The notes under the pieces were generated by a model. That model ran no database searches and had not been told where the DNA came from. It saw nothing but the letters and a program-made list of their open reading frames with translations. Both the position numbers and the translations under genes were made by a program. Positions 1 through 11,630 of a DNA stretch of 64,000 nucleotides are shown in pieces (position 1 is the first letter of the stretch; every line of letters starts with the position of its first letter). Location: contig NC_079510.1 of the NCBI RefSeq assembly GCF_030052815.1, positions 46,590,725-46,654,724 of the forward strand, in the 5' to 3' direction. This DNA is from Hevea brasiliensis (lineage: Eukaryota; Streptophyta; Magnoliopsida; Malpighiales; Euphorbiaceae).

Positions 1-289
1 ATTAATCTAAGTGTAAGAGGTCGGAAAATGCAATAAGCATGAGATCGGCAGGGAACCAATGCTAAACGGGACTTGATTGAAATTGGAAACTTAACTTGAA
101 CCTTAAGATCGGGATCATCATTAAACCGGATCGAAACCTTAACTTTAATATTCCCAAATTTTAAATGAAAGATCGGCAATAAGACTGGTGGCACGAAGGC
201 CTAATGTTGGTTGAATCTCATTTGACGAGAAAGATCAGAAATATAATTGACTAGTCACGAGATTTGACAATTGGTTTGAGAGGTCGGTG
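1..289 (-). repeat. Ogre 3' LTR, distal part (left of the copia insertion)
   Basis: Matches the right-hand LTR from about 27493 to 27781 with about 11 substitutions, many of them transitions. It stops abruptly at 289, where the copia LTR begins, and the match resumes at 9818. The rest of this LTR, about 3.9 kb judged from the other copy, lies before position 1. Confidence 0.92.
285..289. other. Target-site duplication of the copia element (left copy)
   Basis: CGGTG at 285-289 is repeated at 9813-9817, directly flanking the TG...CA ends of the copia LTRs. In the uninterrupted right-hand Ogre LTR the same place reads GGTCGGTGAGGC, with a single CGGTG, which confirms both the insertion point and the 5-bp duplication. 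Confidence 0.96.
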
Positions 290-2389
290 TGTTAGTAGTA
301 TGCCCTAGAGCATATCATTTAGTATGTATCTTGTACATATTTTATTAATAAATGGCATTTCCACTTTTCTGTTTATATAATATATTTATGTGTAATAGAA
401 AAGGTCCATTGATATTTTGTTAGAAATATTATTCTTAAGTTGTTAAGAATATGAGTGACAATATTTCTAGCACAAAGTATCATAAATAGGTTCACAATCG
501 AGGATACTTCATAATAAGGACATGACTTATCCAGAAAGATTGTATTCATGTTTGTTCCCAAGTTATTTATATGAGATATAAATAAGATGGAATGGTGAGT
601 CTCATGCCATATAACAAACATGATAGGCACTTATAAATGATAAGTAGGCCGAACCAGTGACACTTATGACAAGCACATGGAGTTTACTCTTGTCAATGTT
701 TTGTCATAAATCATATCAGTGCATATAATCTTTAGACCTGAGATAGCATAGTTATCTTGTATATAGGTAGTTTGAGTTTGATACTGCTTTCATACTTGTA
801 CTGTATGGGTATATGGGCATGTGTTGGCTCCTACTAGTTATATATGGAGGTAGGTGTTGATCAAGATGGAATCTGCCTCTAAGTAAATAGAGATAAAATC
901 CTATGTTCATTTAATTGTTCTTGATGTTTCAAGTTCCTGGCCAGACAGATAAATTTATTCGTAAAAGAGTTTCGATGAGAAAATCTTTTAATCAAGAACT
1001 GGAATTAAAAGAGAACATAATATTCATAGCAAATGGAGTTTGACATAAACCATGACTCAAACTTGAGTTGGGATTTTGTAATGTAGAGATTCTAGTGCAT
1101 GGTAACATATGATTATAGGTTCATTTAAGGTAAACCTTATTACTAATTGGGTGGCCATGGCATGCTATGCTAGGTGTTAACCATGGTCTATGAGGTTCAT
1201 AAAATGATTTAGAGAAATCATTTATGGTAAGAAAGAGTTCTAATGATATTAAGAGTTGATATCATGTCTCATTGCCAATTAGTGATGAGCCTAGTAAGTC
1301 ACACACATACACAAGTTATCACCTATTTAAATATGATTTAATTAATTAATTAAAGAGTTTAATTGATTAATTAAATAGGTTTAGTTTGCAATTAAATTGC
1401 AAAGTCCCTAGCATGACTTGAAACCAAATCTAGATTATTGGATGTGTAGTATAAATTAAATTTATATTTAAAGTGTTTAAATATGAATTTTATTAATGAG
1501 AAATTAATTAATAGAGATTAATTAATTAATTTATATTTGATATAAATTAATTAGAAGAAGAAAAATAATTATTTTGGGTTGAGAACTCAAAATTAAGACA
1601 CAGGGGCATTTTGGTCATTTTGCAGTGTGACACGTGGCACCATGAGATGGTGACACATGGCATAACACATAAGCTTGCCAAATATTTTTTTAATCATGTA
1701 AGATGATTAAAATCAAGATTAAATATAGGTTTGACACTTGGCACAATGTGATTGGGTCAATTAAACCTATAGCTAATCAAAGGGTGACATGTGGCAAGGG
1801 TTTAATGTGTTAACCTAGCTATTTAAGTGTTGTTATGAAAAGAAAAGCAACCAGCAGCCACTCCTCTCCTTTGTCACGCCACTTTGAGGGTTTTCATCTA
1901 TTCTTCTTCATCAACCATCAATTCAAAGAGATTAGCCATCAATCTCTTGAATTGAGAACACTAGAAATTGTTTCTAGTGTCCTGTTTACATCTCTAATCT
2001 CTTAAAAGGCAGAACTTGAATTTCTAATTAATAGAAAAGGCTTTAGAAGCTATTCAAGGGCTGCCATAGGTGTTCTTGGTGTGGACAAGCTAGAGGGACA
2101 ACATCTGGTGTCCTGAAGACGAATCTCAAAGGCGCAGACACGCTGCAGTGCATCAAGAGGTTAGTGTAATCGTTCTTGATTTAATCTAGGGTTCTAAAAT
2201 TAATCTGATTAATTTTAAAAACTTAAATGGCAAATACAGATCCAAAAACATATTAAAAGAGTTTTAATATGTTGTTTATTATTGAAATCAAATAGATAAA
2301 AATAAATCTTGCATGATGCATGTGACCCTAGGTGAAAATTTTTGAATTCAATGGTATAAACTTGTGTTTTTCACGCTTCCGTTCCTTCA
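290..2389 (+). repeat. Copia 5' LTR
   Basis: 2100 bp, TG...CA, nearly identical to 7713-9812. It contains a long imperfect AT palindrome at about 1321-1380, whose outer arms ACCTATTTAA and TTAAATAGGT pair exactly, and a TATA-like CTATTTAAG at 1819-1827, which would make U3 about 1.55 kb. Open frames inside it recur identically in the other LTR and have no coding character. Confidence 0.96.
1819..1827 (+). promoter_or_regulatory. TATA-like box of the copia 5' LTR
   Basis: CTATTTAAG, repeated at the same place in the right LTR. It is followed about 30 bp later by the CA-rich stretch AGCAACCAGCAGCCACTCC, plausible as the start of R. Position and sequence only; no transcript evidence. Confidence 0.45.
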
Positions 2390-2391
2390 AT

Positions 2392-2405
2392 TGGTATCAG
2401 AGCCA
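2392..2405 (+). other. Primer binding site, tRNA-iMet type (copia)
   Basis: TGGTATCAGAGCCA starts two bases after the LTR end. TGGTATCAGAGC is the common plant copia primer site, complementary to the 3' end of initiator tRNA-Met. Confidence 0.93.
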
Positions 2406-2656
2406 CTATATTTGCCATTTAGATTGTTGATTATATGATTTAATTGTGTGTTTGATCATGAGATCAAGAGTTTATTGCTGGTTGCAAAGTCAAAGTGGCG
2501 GCACAAATGATGAACACCATGGCGTGCATGGTTGATGCATCACAATGGTGTGCAAAGGTAAATGGATGGTGAATGTGCAATTGTTGTATGATTTAAGATC
2601 CATTTTATGTCTAATTAAATTGTTTAATTAGAATTTTTTTCACACAATTAAATTAT

Positions 2657-2998
2657 GATTCAAATCAGAATTTTAAAAAATTGTTTGAATGTGATTCAAA
2701 TCTGAATTTTAAAAGTTGTTTGAATGTGATTCAAATCTGAATTTTTAAAGTTGTTTGAATCATATTTAAATCTGATTTTTTAAAATTGATTGAATAAAAT
2801 TCAGATCTGATTATATAAAAAATATTTGAATGTGATTCAAATCTGATTTTTTAAAAAATGTTTGAATGTGATTCAAATCTGAATTTTTAAAGTTGTTTAA
2901 ATGTGATTCAAATCTGAATTTTTAAATTTGTTTGAATGAGATTCAAATCTGAATTTTTAAATTTATTTGAATCATATTCAAATCTGGATTTTTAAGTT
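2657..2998 (+). repeat. Hairpin-forming minisatellite in the copia leader
   Basis: About nine or ten units of roughly 36 bp. Most contain TTTGAAT-GTG-ATTCAAA, a 7-bp perfect inverted repeat with a three-base loop, followed by TCTGA and a T-rich run. It lies between the primer site and gag. Confidence 0.85.
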
Positions 2999-4176
2999 GA
3001 ATATGAGATATTCAATTTAATTTAAGTATGTATGTTTTATTTAATTGTTAAATAGTGATATGCATGATGGATGATCATGGACTATAAAAGACCAATGTGA
3101 TTGGATTTATTTCTTTTATGTTTCTTTGGGATTGTAAATTAATTAATTTATTTTAATTTTTTTTTGGGCATGTATTATTAAGTTTGTAATAATTTTTGGG
3201 TTGTAATTTCATTTATTTAAGTTCTTGTAAATTCGCCTTGGTATGCCAAGGATTACTATGTCATATTGGATTGCAAGAAGTTCAAGGAGGTCAAGAGCAT
3301 TGGTGGGACTAGTGGGAGGAATTCAAGATCAAGTGTTGATTATGTACTCCTTCAGCAACTCTTGTAAAATGAATGAATGAAATGCACCTAGGAATGCCCT
3401 GATTCAATTCTTGGTGGCTCAGAATTGAATCCCTTAGAAAGTCCATGATCATACCATATTTACTGCTTATCCATGAATGCATGAGATGTATGGGAATGTA
3501 TGTAATTATATGATATATGCATGCTAAATGGATAATGTGCAAAGTGAGACCTTAATAGTAAATAGAATGACCATAAAATCTTCCAAACAAATGATTAAGT
3601 TGGAAATGCTATAATTAAAGTAATTATAACATAGGCCCTCCATTGGGGCAATTATTTTAAGAAATTTTAAATAGTTGCATAAGATGCAATTTATTTAAGA
3701 GATTTTCTTAAGAATAATTGTTAAGCATGAGATGTTGTAAATATGTAAATGGTTTAGTGGCCAATATTGGATGTACCTGAGGACATTAAAATTATTTGCA
3801 TAATTACTGGCTCAATGGGATCAACTTAACTAATGCAAGATAAGTCAATAATGGATGTACCTGAGATTTTGAGCATTAGGGGCTAGGTAAAGAATTGAAC
3901 CTCACATGAGATGTGATGGGCAAAGAGTTGCTCACTTATAGTTTATTGTAATTCCAATAATGGATGTACCTGAGGATGATAAATAGAATTATAAGAATTC
4001 AATCACCCACTAGAAATCCATCCAACTAGGATTTCCGTTTTCTACTTTGGAAGTGTAGGATTCGCTAAGTTAGTGGGAGGACCAATTTGATTAAAAGACC
4101 ATAATCATTTTGGTTAATGACATGATACATTTACTAATTAATCTAGTTATTTTCTGCAGTTAATTTTCTGATAAAA
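2999..4176 (+). other. Copia leader, no gene
   Basis: AT-rich untranslated leader between primer site and gag. The phrase TGGATGTACCTGAG occurs three times (about 3768, 3852, 3964) in a loose repeat of 85-110 bp. Nothing else is recognised. Confidence 0.7.
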
Positions 4177-5021
4177 ATGATCACAAAACAACCACCACCA
4201 TCCAATATCCTTGCAAGCATACTTGATCACAATAGGTTGACAGGACCTAATCATCGATTGGCTAAGAAATTTGAAACTTGTCTGAACCTTGAACATATAG
4301 GATATGTTCTAGATTCAAATGTTCTGGTCCCTTACCTCCAGAGGACACACAAGAGGAACATGAAACTTTGGACAAGTGGAAGGAGCATGATATGAGAGCT
4401 AAGTGTTACATGCTTGCTTCCATGAGTAATGAGTTACAGAAGCAACATGAGAACATGCAGAGTGCGAGTGAGATCCTCCTTCACCTACAAGAGTTGTATG
4501 GTGAGCACACAGAATGTTAGGTATGAGATATCTAGACTATTCTCAGATGAGGAAGTCCGAGGGATGTAATGTTGGGGATCATGTCCACAAGATGATTCGG
4601 TGATTGAGCAGTTGGAACATCTTGACTTCAACATGGATTTTCAACTACAGACGAATTTGATCCTTCAGTCCCTTTCTGAGTCTTTTGGAAATTTTGTGAC
4701 AAATTTCCATATGACTCAACAGGAATGCACCTTAGCTGGTTTACTCAACATGCTGGTTATTGCCCAAAAGAATATGCCAGGCAATAAAGGAAAAGAGGTA
4801 GCTTTGGTTGCATCTTCTTCTCTGGAAAGTCCAACAAGAAGAAGGGCAATAAGAAAAAGAAACCTCGATTCTGGTCCTTCTAAGAAAATAGCTAAACAGA
4901 AAAGGAAGACTAAAGTCGATGAAGGCAAAGGAAAGTGTTTCCACCGCCAACAGAAAGTGTTTCCATTGCCAATAGGAAAGTGTTTCCATTGCCAGTAAGA
5001 AAGTGTTTCCACTGGCCAGAG
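4177..5021 (+). pseudogene. Copia gag (broken)
   Basis: The frame starting at 4177 shows the usual copia gag opening (SNILASILDHNRLTGPN) and a frameshift near 4255. Typical gag words then appear in other frames (YMLASMSNELQKQHENMQ about 4409-4465; QQECTLAGLLNMLVIAQKNM about 4720-4778), followed by a lysine-rich tail. The zinc knuckle that should follow is replaced by four tandem copies of a 23-bp unit encoding its first half (CFHCQ). The family role is packaging of element RNA into virus-like particles. Several frameshifts make it non-functional. Confidence 0.85.
4931..5021 (+). repeat. Four-copy 23-bp tandem repeat inside the gag zinc knuckle
   Basis: Units at 4931-4952, 4953-4975, 4976-4998 and 4999-5021 all begin GAAAGTGTTTCCA. 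Each encodes part of a CxxC knuckle (CFHRQ/CFHCQ) but changes the frame, because 22 and 23 are not multiples of three. Sequence downstream jumps straight to the pre-integrase domain. Confidence 0.85.
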
Positions 5022-5946
5022 TATAGCAATCTAAATGAATGCAATGCCGTGGTGAAAACCAACTCAAGTTCAAAATATATTTGGCACTTAAAGTTATGTC
5101 ATGTTGCAGAAGATAGGATTACAAAATTGGAGAAAATGGGGATTCTATCCTTATTGGACTCGAGCCTACTCCAACTTGTGAATCTTGCCTTGTGGCAAAA
5201 TGACTAGATCACCCTTTGTTGGACAGGCTAAGAGTGAAAATATTTTGGAGCTAATACATAGTGATGTATGTGGTCCATTTAAAAAAATGGCTAGAGGGGC
5301 TTTCATTATTTTATTACCTTTATCGATGATAAATCAAGGTTTGGGTATTTGTATTTGATGAAATACAAACATGAATCTTTTGAAAAGTTCAAAGAATTTA
5401 AATCAAGTAGAAAATCAAACAGGAAAGAATATTAAAGCTCTTCGATCAGATCGTGGAGGTGAATATTTGAGTACTGAATTTGATGAATACTTGAGAGAGC
5501 ATGGCATTGTTTCTCAGCTGACTCCTCCATGAACGCCACAGCTAAATGGTGTATCCGAAGGAGAAATCGTACTTATTGGATATGGTACGTAGTATGATGA
5601 GCTATACCGATATGCCAATCTTCTTTGGGGATTTGCATTAGAATCACTTTGTATATTCCGAATAGGATTCCATCAAATCGCTTTCTTCCACACCTTATGA
5701 GATATGGCATGGAAGAAAACCAAGTCTTAAGCATGTTAAGATTTGGGGTTGTCCAAATTATATCAAAAGTCAACACCGATAAATTGGAGACCGATCGTAA
5801 AAGGTCGATTTGTTGGATATCCAAAAGATAGTTTTGGATATTATTTTATTTGCCTACTTCACAAAAGGTTGTGATAAGTAGATATGCCAAATTTCTTGAA
5901 CAACTTTGTTCAAGAAGGAGGCAAAGGAAGGTAAATAGAGTTAGAA
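5022..5946 (+). pseudogene. Copia pre-integrase and integrase domain (broken); protease absent
   Basis: The pre-integrase words KYIWHLKLCHVAEDRITKLE appear at about 5074-5133, then CESCLVAKMTRSPF-type zinc-site sequence with a frame change near 5190. The integrase core residues are still visible: D in HSDVCG (about 5260), D in RSDRGGEYLS (about 5450) and E in NGVSEG (about 5550), separated by stops and frameshifts. Between the gag repeats and the pre-integrase domain there is no DSG/DTG protease motif and no room for one, so the protease was deleted. The last part (5830-5946) is degenerate linker. Confidence 0.82.
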
Positions 5947-7014
5947 TTGGAGAATTTCGACCAACCAATGCATCAGATGGATATAGATCCATCTAGTCAA
6001 CCTATACCCGTTGATGAAACATCTACAGCTGTTCCTCGTAGAACAACCAGGGTATCTCACCCACTAGTGAAATATGGTTTTCTTCATGAAGAAGAACAAG
6101 AGTTGTCTACTCATGAAGAAGTAGATCATGGAGATGATCCACTTACCTATGAAGAAGCTATATCAGATATAGACTCTTCAAAATGGATTGATGCTATGAA
6201 ATCTGAGATTGATTCCATGTATAAGAATCAAGTTTGGGATCTTGTTGACCCACCTGAAGGTATTGTACCTATAGGGAACAAATGGGTTTTCAAGAAGAAA
6301 ATTGGTTCTGATGGAAAGGTAGAGACCTATAAGGCAAGGCTAGTAGCAAAAGGGTTTCGCCAAAGGCAAGGAATCGACTATGAGGAGACTTTCTCGCCTG
6401 TTGCCATGCTTAAATCAATTAGGATTTTATTAGCAATAGCTGCGTACTATGATTATGAGATTTGGCAGATGGATGTCAAAACAGCTTTTCTCAATGGATA
6501 CATTGAAGAAAACATTTTCATGGAACAACCTAAGGGTTTTGAATCCCAAAATGGTTCCAAGGTATGCAAGCTAAAGCGATCCATTTATGGGTTGAAACAA
6601 GCTTCGAGGAGTTGGAACATCCGTTTTGATGAAGCCATTAAATCCTTTGGTTTTATCAAAAATGAGGATGAGCCATGTGTATATAAGAAGGTTAGTGACA
6701 GTGCTATCACTTTCCTTGTCTTATATGTGGATGACATACTGTTGATGGGTAATGACACAGGTATGTTGACGACTATAAAGGTATGGTTGTCAAATACATT
6801 CTCCATGAAAGACTTAGGGGAGGCAACCTATATTCTTGGGATTCGCATCTATAGAGATAGAGCGAAACGAATAATTGGTTTATCCCAAAGTCTATACTTG
6901 GAAAAGGTGTTAAAGAGGTTTAACATGCTTGATTCCAAGAGAGGATTGTTACCAGTGAGACATGGTATCTATCTTTCTAAAGAGATGTCTCCAAAGACAC
7001 CAAGAAAGAGATAA
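5947..7014 (+). pseudogene. Copia reverse transcriptase (longest surviving frame, 355 codons)
   Basis: A continuous frame covers the integrase-RT linker and most of the copia RT domain (RVT_2 type). Landmarks are WIDAMKSEIDSM and NKWVFKKK near residues 80-120, ARLVAKGFRQRQGIDYEETF about 130-150, QMDVKTAFLNG about 175, IYGLKQASRSWN about 213-224 and the catalytic YVDD at about 6724-6735. It ends early with LSKEMSPKTPRKR and a stop, because a frameshift near 6990 removes the path into RNase H. RT would copy element RNA into cDNA. It starts in mid-polyprotein, so the first ATG is not a real start. Confidence 0.9.
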
Positions 7015-7698
7015 GATGGCCAGATTCCATGTGCTTCTTATTGGAAGTTTAATGTATGCAATGTTGTGTACTAGGTCGATATCGCATATGTCGTTAGTTT
7101 GACTAGCGGTATCAATCCAATCCGTGTTTGGAACATCGATAGTCACAAGAATATTCTTAAGTACTTGAGAAGAACTAAGGATTTATTCTTGATTTATGGA
7201 GGTGAGACTTGCAATTGGATGGTTATACCGATTCTCGATTTCCAATCGATATCGATGATAGAAAGTCTACCTCTGGATATGTGTTCATTTGTAATGGAGG
7301 TGTAGTCGGTTGGAAGAGTTCCAAACAGAGCACGATCGCAGATTCCACTACAGAGGTCGAGTATATTGTCGCATCGATGTCGCAAAGGAAGTCGCTTGGA
7401 TAAAGAAGTTCGTGATGTAACTTACAGAGTTCCTTCCATTGAGTCGCCAGCTCCACTACACCGTGACAACAATGGAGCATCATACAAAGCTAAGGAACCA
7501 AGGTCTCACCCAAAATCCAAACACATAGAAAGGCACTACCACATTATCGTGAGATATAGTTGGGCAAGGCGATTTAGCCATGCAGAAAATAGCATCACCG
7601 AAAATCCAGGTGATCCATTCACTAAGCCTATGTCACGCACTCAGTTAGACCGACATCTTGAGAAGATAGGTCTAAGATATTGTAATGAATGGCTCTAG
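7015..7698 (+). pseudogene. Copia RNase H domain (broken)
   Basis: RNase H words are split over frames: KYLRRTKDLFLIYGG (about 7159-7203), LDGYTDSRFPIDIDDRKSTSGYVFICNGG (about 7212-7299, with the first catalytic Asp), ADSTTEVEYIVASM (about 7340-7380, catalytic Glu) and SKHIERHYH (about 7516-7542). The C-terminus DRHLEKIGLRYCNEWL ends at the TAG at 7696-7698. At least three frameshifts are present. Confidence 0.85.
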
Positions 7699-7703
7699 TG
7701 CTA

Positions 7704-7712
7704 GTGGGAGAT
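7704..7712 (+). other. Copia polypurine tract
   Basis: GTGGGAGAT lies immediately before the right LTR (TG at 7713). It is the expected plus-strand primer site, short and interrupted by T as is common in copia elements. Confidence 0.75.
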
Positions 7713-9812
7713 TGTTAGTAGTATGCCCTAGAGCATATCATTTAGTATGTATCTTGTACATATTTTATTAATAAATGGCATTTCCACTTTTCTGCTTATA
7801 TAATATATTTATGTGTAATAGAAAAGGTCCATTGATATTTTGTTAGAAATATTATTCTTAAGTTGTTAAGAATATGAGTGACAATATTTCTAGCACAAAG
7901 TATCATAAATAGGTTCACAATCGAGGATACTTCATAATAAGGACATGACTTATCCGTAAAGATTGTATTCATGTTTGTTCCCAAGTTATTTATATGAGAT
8001 ATAAATAAGATGGAATGGTGAGTCTCATGCCATATAACAAACATGATAGGCACTTATAAATGATAAGTAGGTCGAACCAGGACACTTATGACAAGCACAT
8101 GGAGTTTACTCTTGTCAATGTTTTGTCATAAATCATATCAAGGCATATAATCTTTAGACCTGAGATAGCATAGTTATCTTGTACATAGGTAGTTTGAGTT
8201 TGATACTGCTTTCATACTTGTACTGTGTATGGGTATATAGGCATGTGTTGGCTCCTACTAGTTATATATGGAGGTAGGTGTTGATCAAGATGGAATCTGC
8301 TCTCTAAGTAAATAGAGATAAAATCCTATGTTCATTTAATTGTTCTTGATGTTTCAAGTTCTGGCCAGACAAATAGATTTATTCGTAAAAGAGTTTCGAT
8401 GAGAAAATCTTTTAATCAAGAACTGGAATTAAAAGAGAACATAATATTCATAGCAAATGGAGTTTGACATAAACCATGACTCAGCTTGAGTTGGGATTTT
8501 GTAATGTAGAGATTCTAGTGCATGGTAACATATGATTATAGGTTCATTTAAGGTAAACCTTATTACTAATTGGGTGGCCATGGCATGCTATGCTAGGTGT
8601 TAACCATGGTCTATGAGGTTCATAAAATGATTTAGAGAAATCATTTATGGTAAGAAAGAGTTCTGATGATATTAAGAGTTGATATCATGTCTCATTGCCA
8701 ATTAGTGATGAGCCTAGTAAGTCACACACATACACAAGTTATCACCTATTTAAATATGATTTAATTAATTAATTAAAGAGTTTAATTGATTAATTAAATA
8801 GGTTTAGTTTGCAATTAAATTGCAAAGTCCCTAGCATGACTTGAAACCAAATCTAGATTATTGGATGTGTAGTATAAATTAAATTTATATTTAAAGTGTT
8901 TAAATATGAATTTAATTAATGAGAAATTAATTAATAGAGATTAATTAATTAATTTATATTTGATATAAATTAATTAGAAGAAGAAAAATAATTATTTTGG
9001 GTTGAGAACTCAAAATTAAGACACAGGGGCATTTTGGTCATTTCACTGTGTGACACGTGGCACCATGAGATGGTGACACATGGCATAACACATAAGCTTG
9101 CCAAATGTTTTTTTAATCATGTAAGATGATTAAAATCAAGATTAAATATAGGTTTGACACTTGGCACAATGTGATTGGGTCAATTAAACCTATAGCTAAT
9201 CAAAGGGTGACATGTGGCAAGGGTTTAATGTGTTAACCTAGCTATTTAAGTGTTGTTATGAAAAGAAAAGCAACCAGCAGCCACTCCTCTCCTTTGTCAC
9301 GCCACTTTGAGGGTTTTCATCTATTCTTCTTCATCTCTCATCAATTCAAAGAGATTAGCCATCAATCTCTTGAATTGAGAACACTAGAAATTGTTTCTAG
9401 TGTCCTGTTTACATCTCTAATCTCTTAAAAGGCAGAACTTGAATTTCTAATTAATAGAAAAGGCTTTAGAAGCTATTCAAGGGCTGCCATAGGTGTTCTT
9501 GGTGTGGACAAGCTAGAGGGACAACATCTGGTGTCCTGAAGACGAATCTCAAAGGCGCAGACACGCTGCAGTGCATCAAGAGGTTAGTGTAATCGTTCTT
9601 GATTTAATCTAGGGTTCTAAAATTAATCTGATTAATTTTAAAAACTTAAATGGCAAATACAGATCCAAAAACATATTAAAAGAGTTTTAATATGTTGTTT
9701 ATTATTGAAATCAAATAGATAAAAATAAATCTTGCATGATGCATGTGACCCTAGGTGAAAATTTTTGAATTCAATGGTATAAACTTGTGTTTTTCACGCT
9801 TCCGTTCCTTCA
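7713..9812 (+). repeat. Copia 3' LTR
   Basis: 2100 bp, TG...CA, matching 290-2389 with roughly 25 substitutions or short indels by eye. It ends TTCCTTCA and is followed by the duplicated CGGTG at 9813-9817. Confidence 0.96.
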
Positions 9813-9994
9813 CGGTGAGGCTTTAAAAGACATGGGGACTTAGTATTGATTCAATTCCTTTTGAGGAGAGATCGGAAATGTGGTTATCCGGCAAAGAGAG
9901 ATCGGAAATGTAATTGGCTGGCAACGGGAGACTTAATGCTGGGGATCGGTTTCGAAATTTATTGATTCTGGGGATCGGCCAAAATATGGTGTCA
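9813..9994 (-). repeat. Ogre 3' LTR, proximal part (right of the copia insertion)
   Basis: After the duplicated CGGTG, 9818-9994 matches 27782-27958 almost perfectly. On the minus strand this LTR begins TGACACCATATTTTGG. The right-hand LTR begins TAACACC, a single G-to-A change in the terminal TG. Confidence 0.94.
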
Positions 9995-10010
9995 ATAGCT
10001 GCCCCTCTTT
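9995..10010 (-). other. Ogre polypurine tract
   Basis: On the minus strand AAAGAGGGGCAGCTAT runs directly into the TGACACC start of the 3' LTR. This fixes both element orientation and LTR boundary. Confidence 0.9.
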
Positions 10011-10127
10011 ACATAATTTCTATTAAAGGGAAAAATTTTCCCGTGTAGGAATTATGTAAAGATTCAGACCCATATTTTGGGCGATTAGGTGTTCAAGGTT
10101 AGGGAACTAAAGCCTACTTAAGTTAGT

Positions 10128-11630
10128 GACCTAGAGATTGGTAGCAAGAGTTAAAATGCTAGAAAATTAAAATCAACTTAGATCGAGGAACCAGAGGTTG
10201 ATAACAGGAAATTTAAAATGCTTAAATTAAAATCAACTTAGATCAAGGAACCAGAGGTTGATAACAGGAAATTTAAAATGCTGAAAATTAAAATCAACTT
10301 AGATCAAGGAACCAGAGGTTGATAACAGGAAATTTAAAATGCTGGAAATTAAAATCAACTTAGATCAAGGAACCAGAGGTTGATAACAGGAAATTTAAAA
10401 TGCTAAAAATTAAAATCAACTTAGATCAAGGAATTAGAGGTTGATAACAAGAAATTTAAAATGCTGGAAATTAAAATCAACTTAGATCAAGGAACTAGAG
10501 GTTGATAACACGAAATTTAAAATGCTGAAAATTAAAATCAACTTAGATCAAGGAACCAGAGGTTAATAACAGGAAATTTAAAATGCAGGAAATTAAAATC
10601 AACTTAGATCAAGGAACCAGAGGTTGATAACAGGAAATTTAAATGCTGAAAATTAAAATCAACTTAGATCAAGGAACCGGAGGTTGATAACGGGAAATTT
10701 AAATGCTGAAAATTAAAATCAACTTAGATCAAGGAACCAGAGGTTGATAACGGGAAATTTAAAATGCTGAAAATTAAAATCAACTTAGATCAAGGAACCA
10801 GAGGTTGATAACAGGAAATTTAAATGCTGAAAATTAAAATCAACTTAGATCAAGGAACCAAAGGTTGATAACAGGAAATTTAAAATGCAGGAAATTAAAA
10901 TCAACTTAGATCAAGGAACCAGAGGTTGATAACAGGAAATTTAAAATGCTGAAAATTAAAATCAACTTAGATCAAGGAACCAGAGGTTGATAATAGGAAA
11001 TTTAAAATGCAAGAAATTAAAATCAACTTAGATCAAGGAACCAGAGGTTGATAACGGGAAATTTAAATGCTGAAAATTAAAATCAACTTAGATCAAGGAA
11101 CCACAGGTTGATAACGGGAAATTTAAATGCTGAAAATTAAAATCAACTTAGATCAAGGAACCAGAGGTTGATAACAGGAAATTTAAAATGCTGAAAATTA
11201 AAATCAACTTAGATCAAGGAACCAGAGGTTGATAACAGGAAATTTAAAATGCTGAAAATTAAAATCAACTTAGATCAAGGAACCAGAGGTTGATAACAGG
11301 AAATTTAAAATGCAGGAAATTAAAATCAACTTAGATCAAGGAACCAGAGGTTGATAACAGGAAATTTAAATGCTGAAAATTAAAATCAACTTAGATCAAG
11401 GAACCAGAGGTTGATAACGGGAAATTTAAATGCTGAAAATTAAAATCAACTTAGATCAAGAAACCAGAGGTTGATAACAGGAAATTTAAAATGCAGGAAA
11501 TTAAAATCAACTTAGATCAAGGAACCAGAGGTTGATAACAGGAAATTTAAATGCAGGAAATTAAAATCAACTTAGATCAAGGAACCAGAGGTTGATAACA
11601 GGAAATTTAAATGCTGAAAATTAAAACTTA
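10128..11630 (-). repeat. Tandem array of about 24 units of 60-61 bp in the Ogre 3' UTR
   Basis: The unit contains GATCAAGGAACCAGAGGTTG, then ATAACAGGAAATTTAAAATG and CTGAAAATTAAAATCAACTTA. Units are 60 or 61 bp because of an A3/A4 difference, and vary at a few sites (CTGAA/CAGGA, ACAGG/ACGGG). The first one or two units are degenerate. It lies between the end of integrase and the polypurine tract. Arrays at this place are known in Tat elements and can seed satellite DNA. There are no spacers of unique sequence, so it is not CRISPR-like. Confidence 0.95.

Larger units (their letters stand above)
290..9812 (+). mobile_element. Complete but defective Ty1/copia retrotransposon with 2.1-kb LTRs
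   Basis: Two 2100-bp LTRs (290-2389, 7713-9812) begin TGTTAGTAGTATGCCC and end TTCCTTCA. A tRNA-iMet-type primer site follows the left LTR and a purine-rich GTGGGAGAT precedes the right one. The internal order gag, integrase, RT, RNase H is that of Ty1/copia. The aspartic protease is missing and all frames except RT are broken. Long LTRs and the RT sequence suggest the Angela/Tork group (inference). About 25 LTR differences counted by eye (about 1%) fit a younger insertion than the Ogre host element. Confidence 0.95.

Noticed and set aside
373..630. 85-codon ORF found again at 7796-8053
   Set aside because: It repeats only because both lie at the same place in the two copia LTRs; no coding features.
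10128..11630. CRISPR-like repeat array
   Set aside because: Units are contiguous 60-61-bp repeats without unique spacers, inside a plant retrotransposon 3' UTR.
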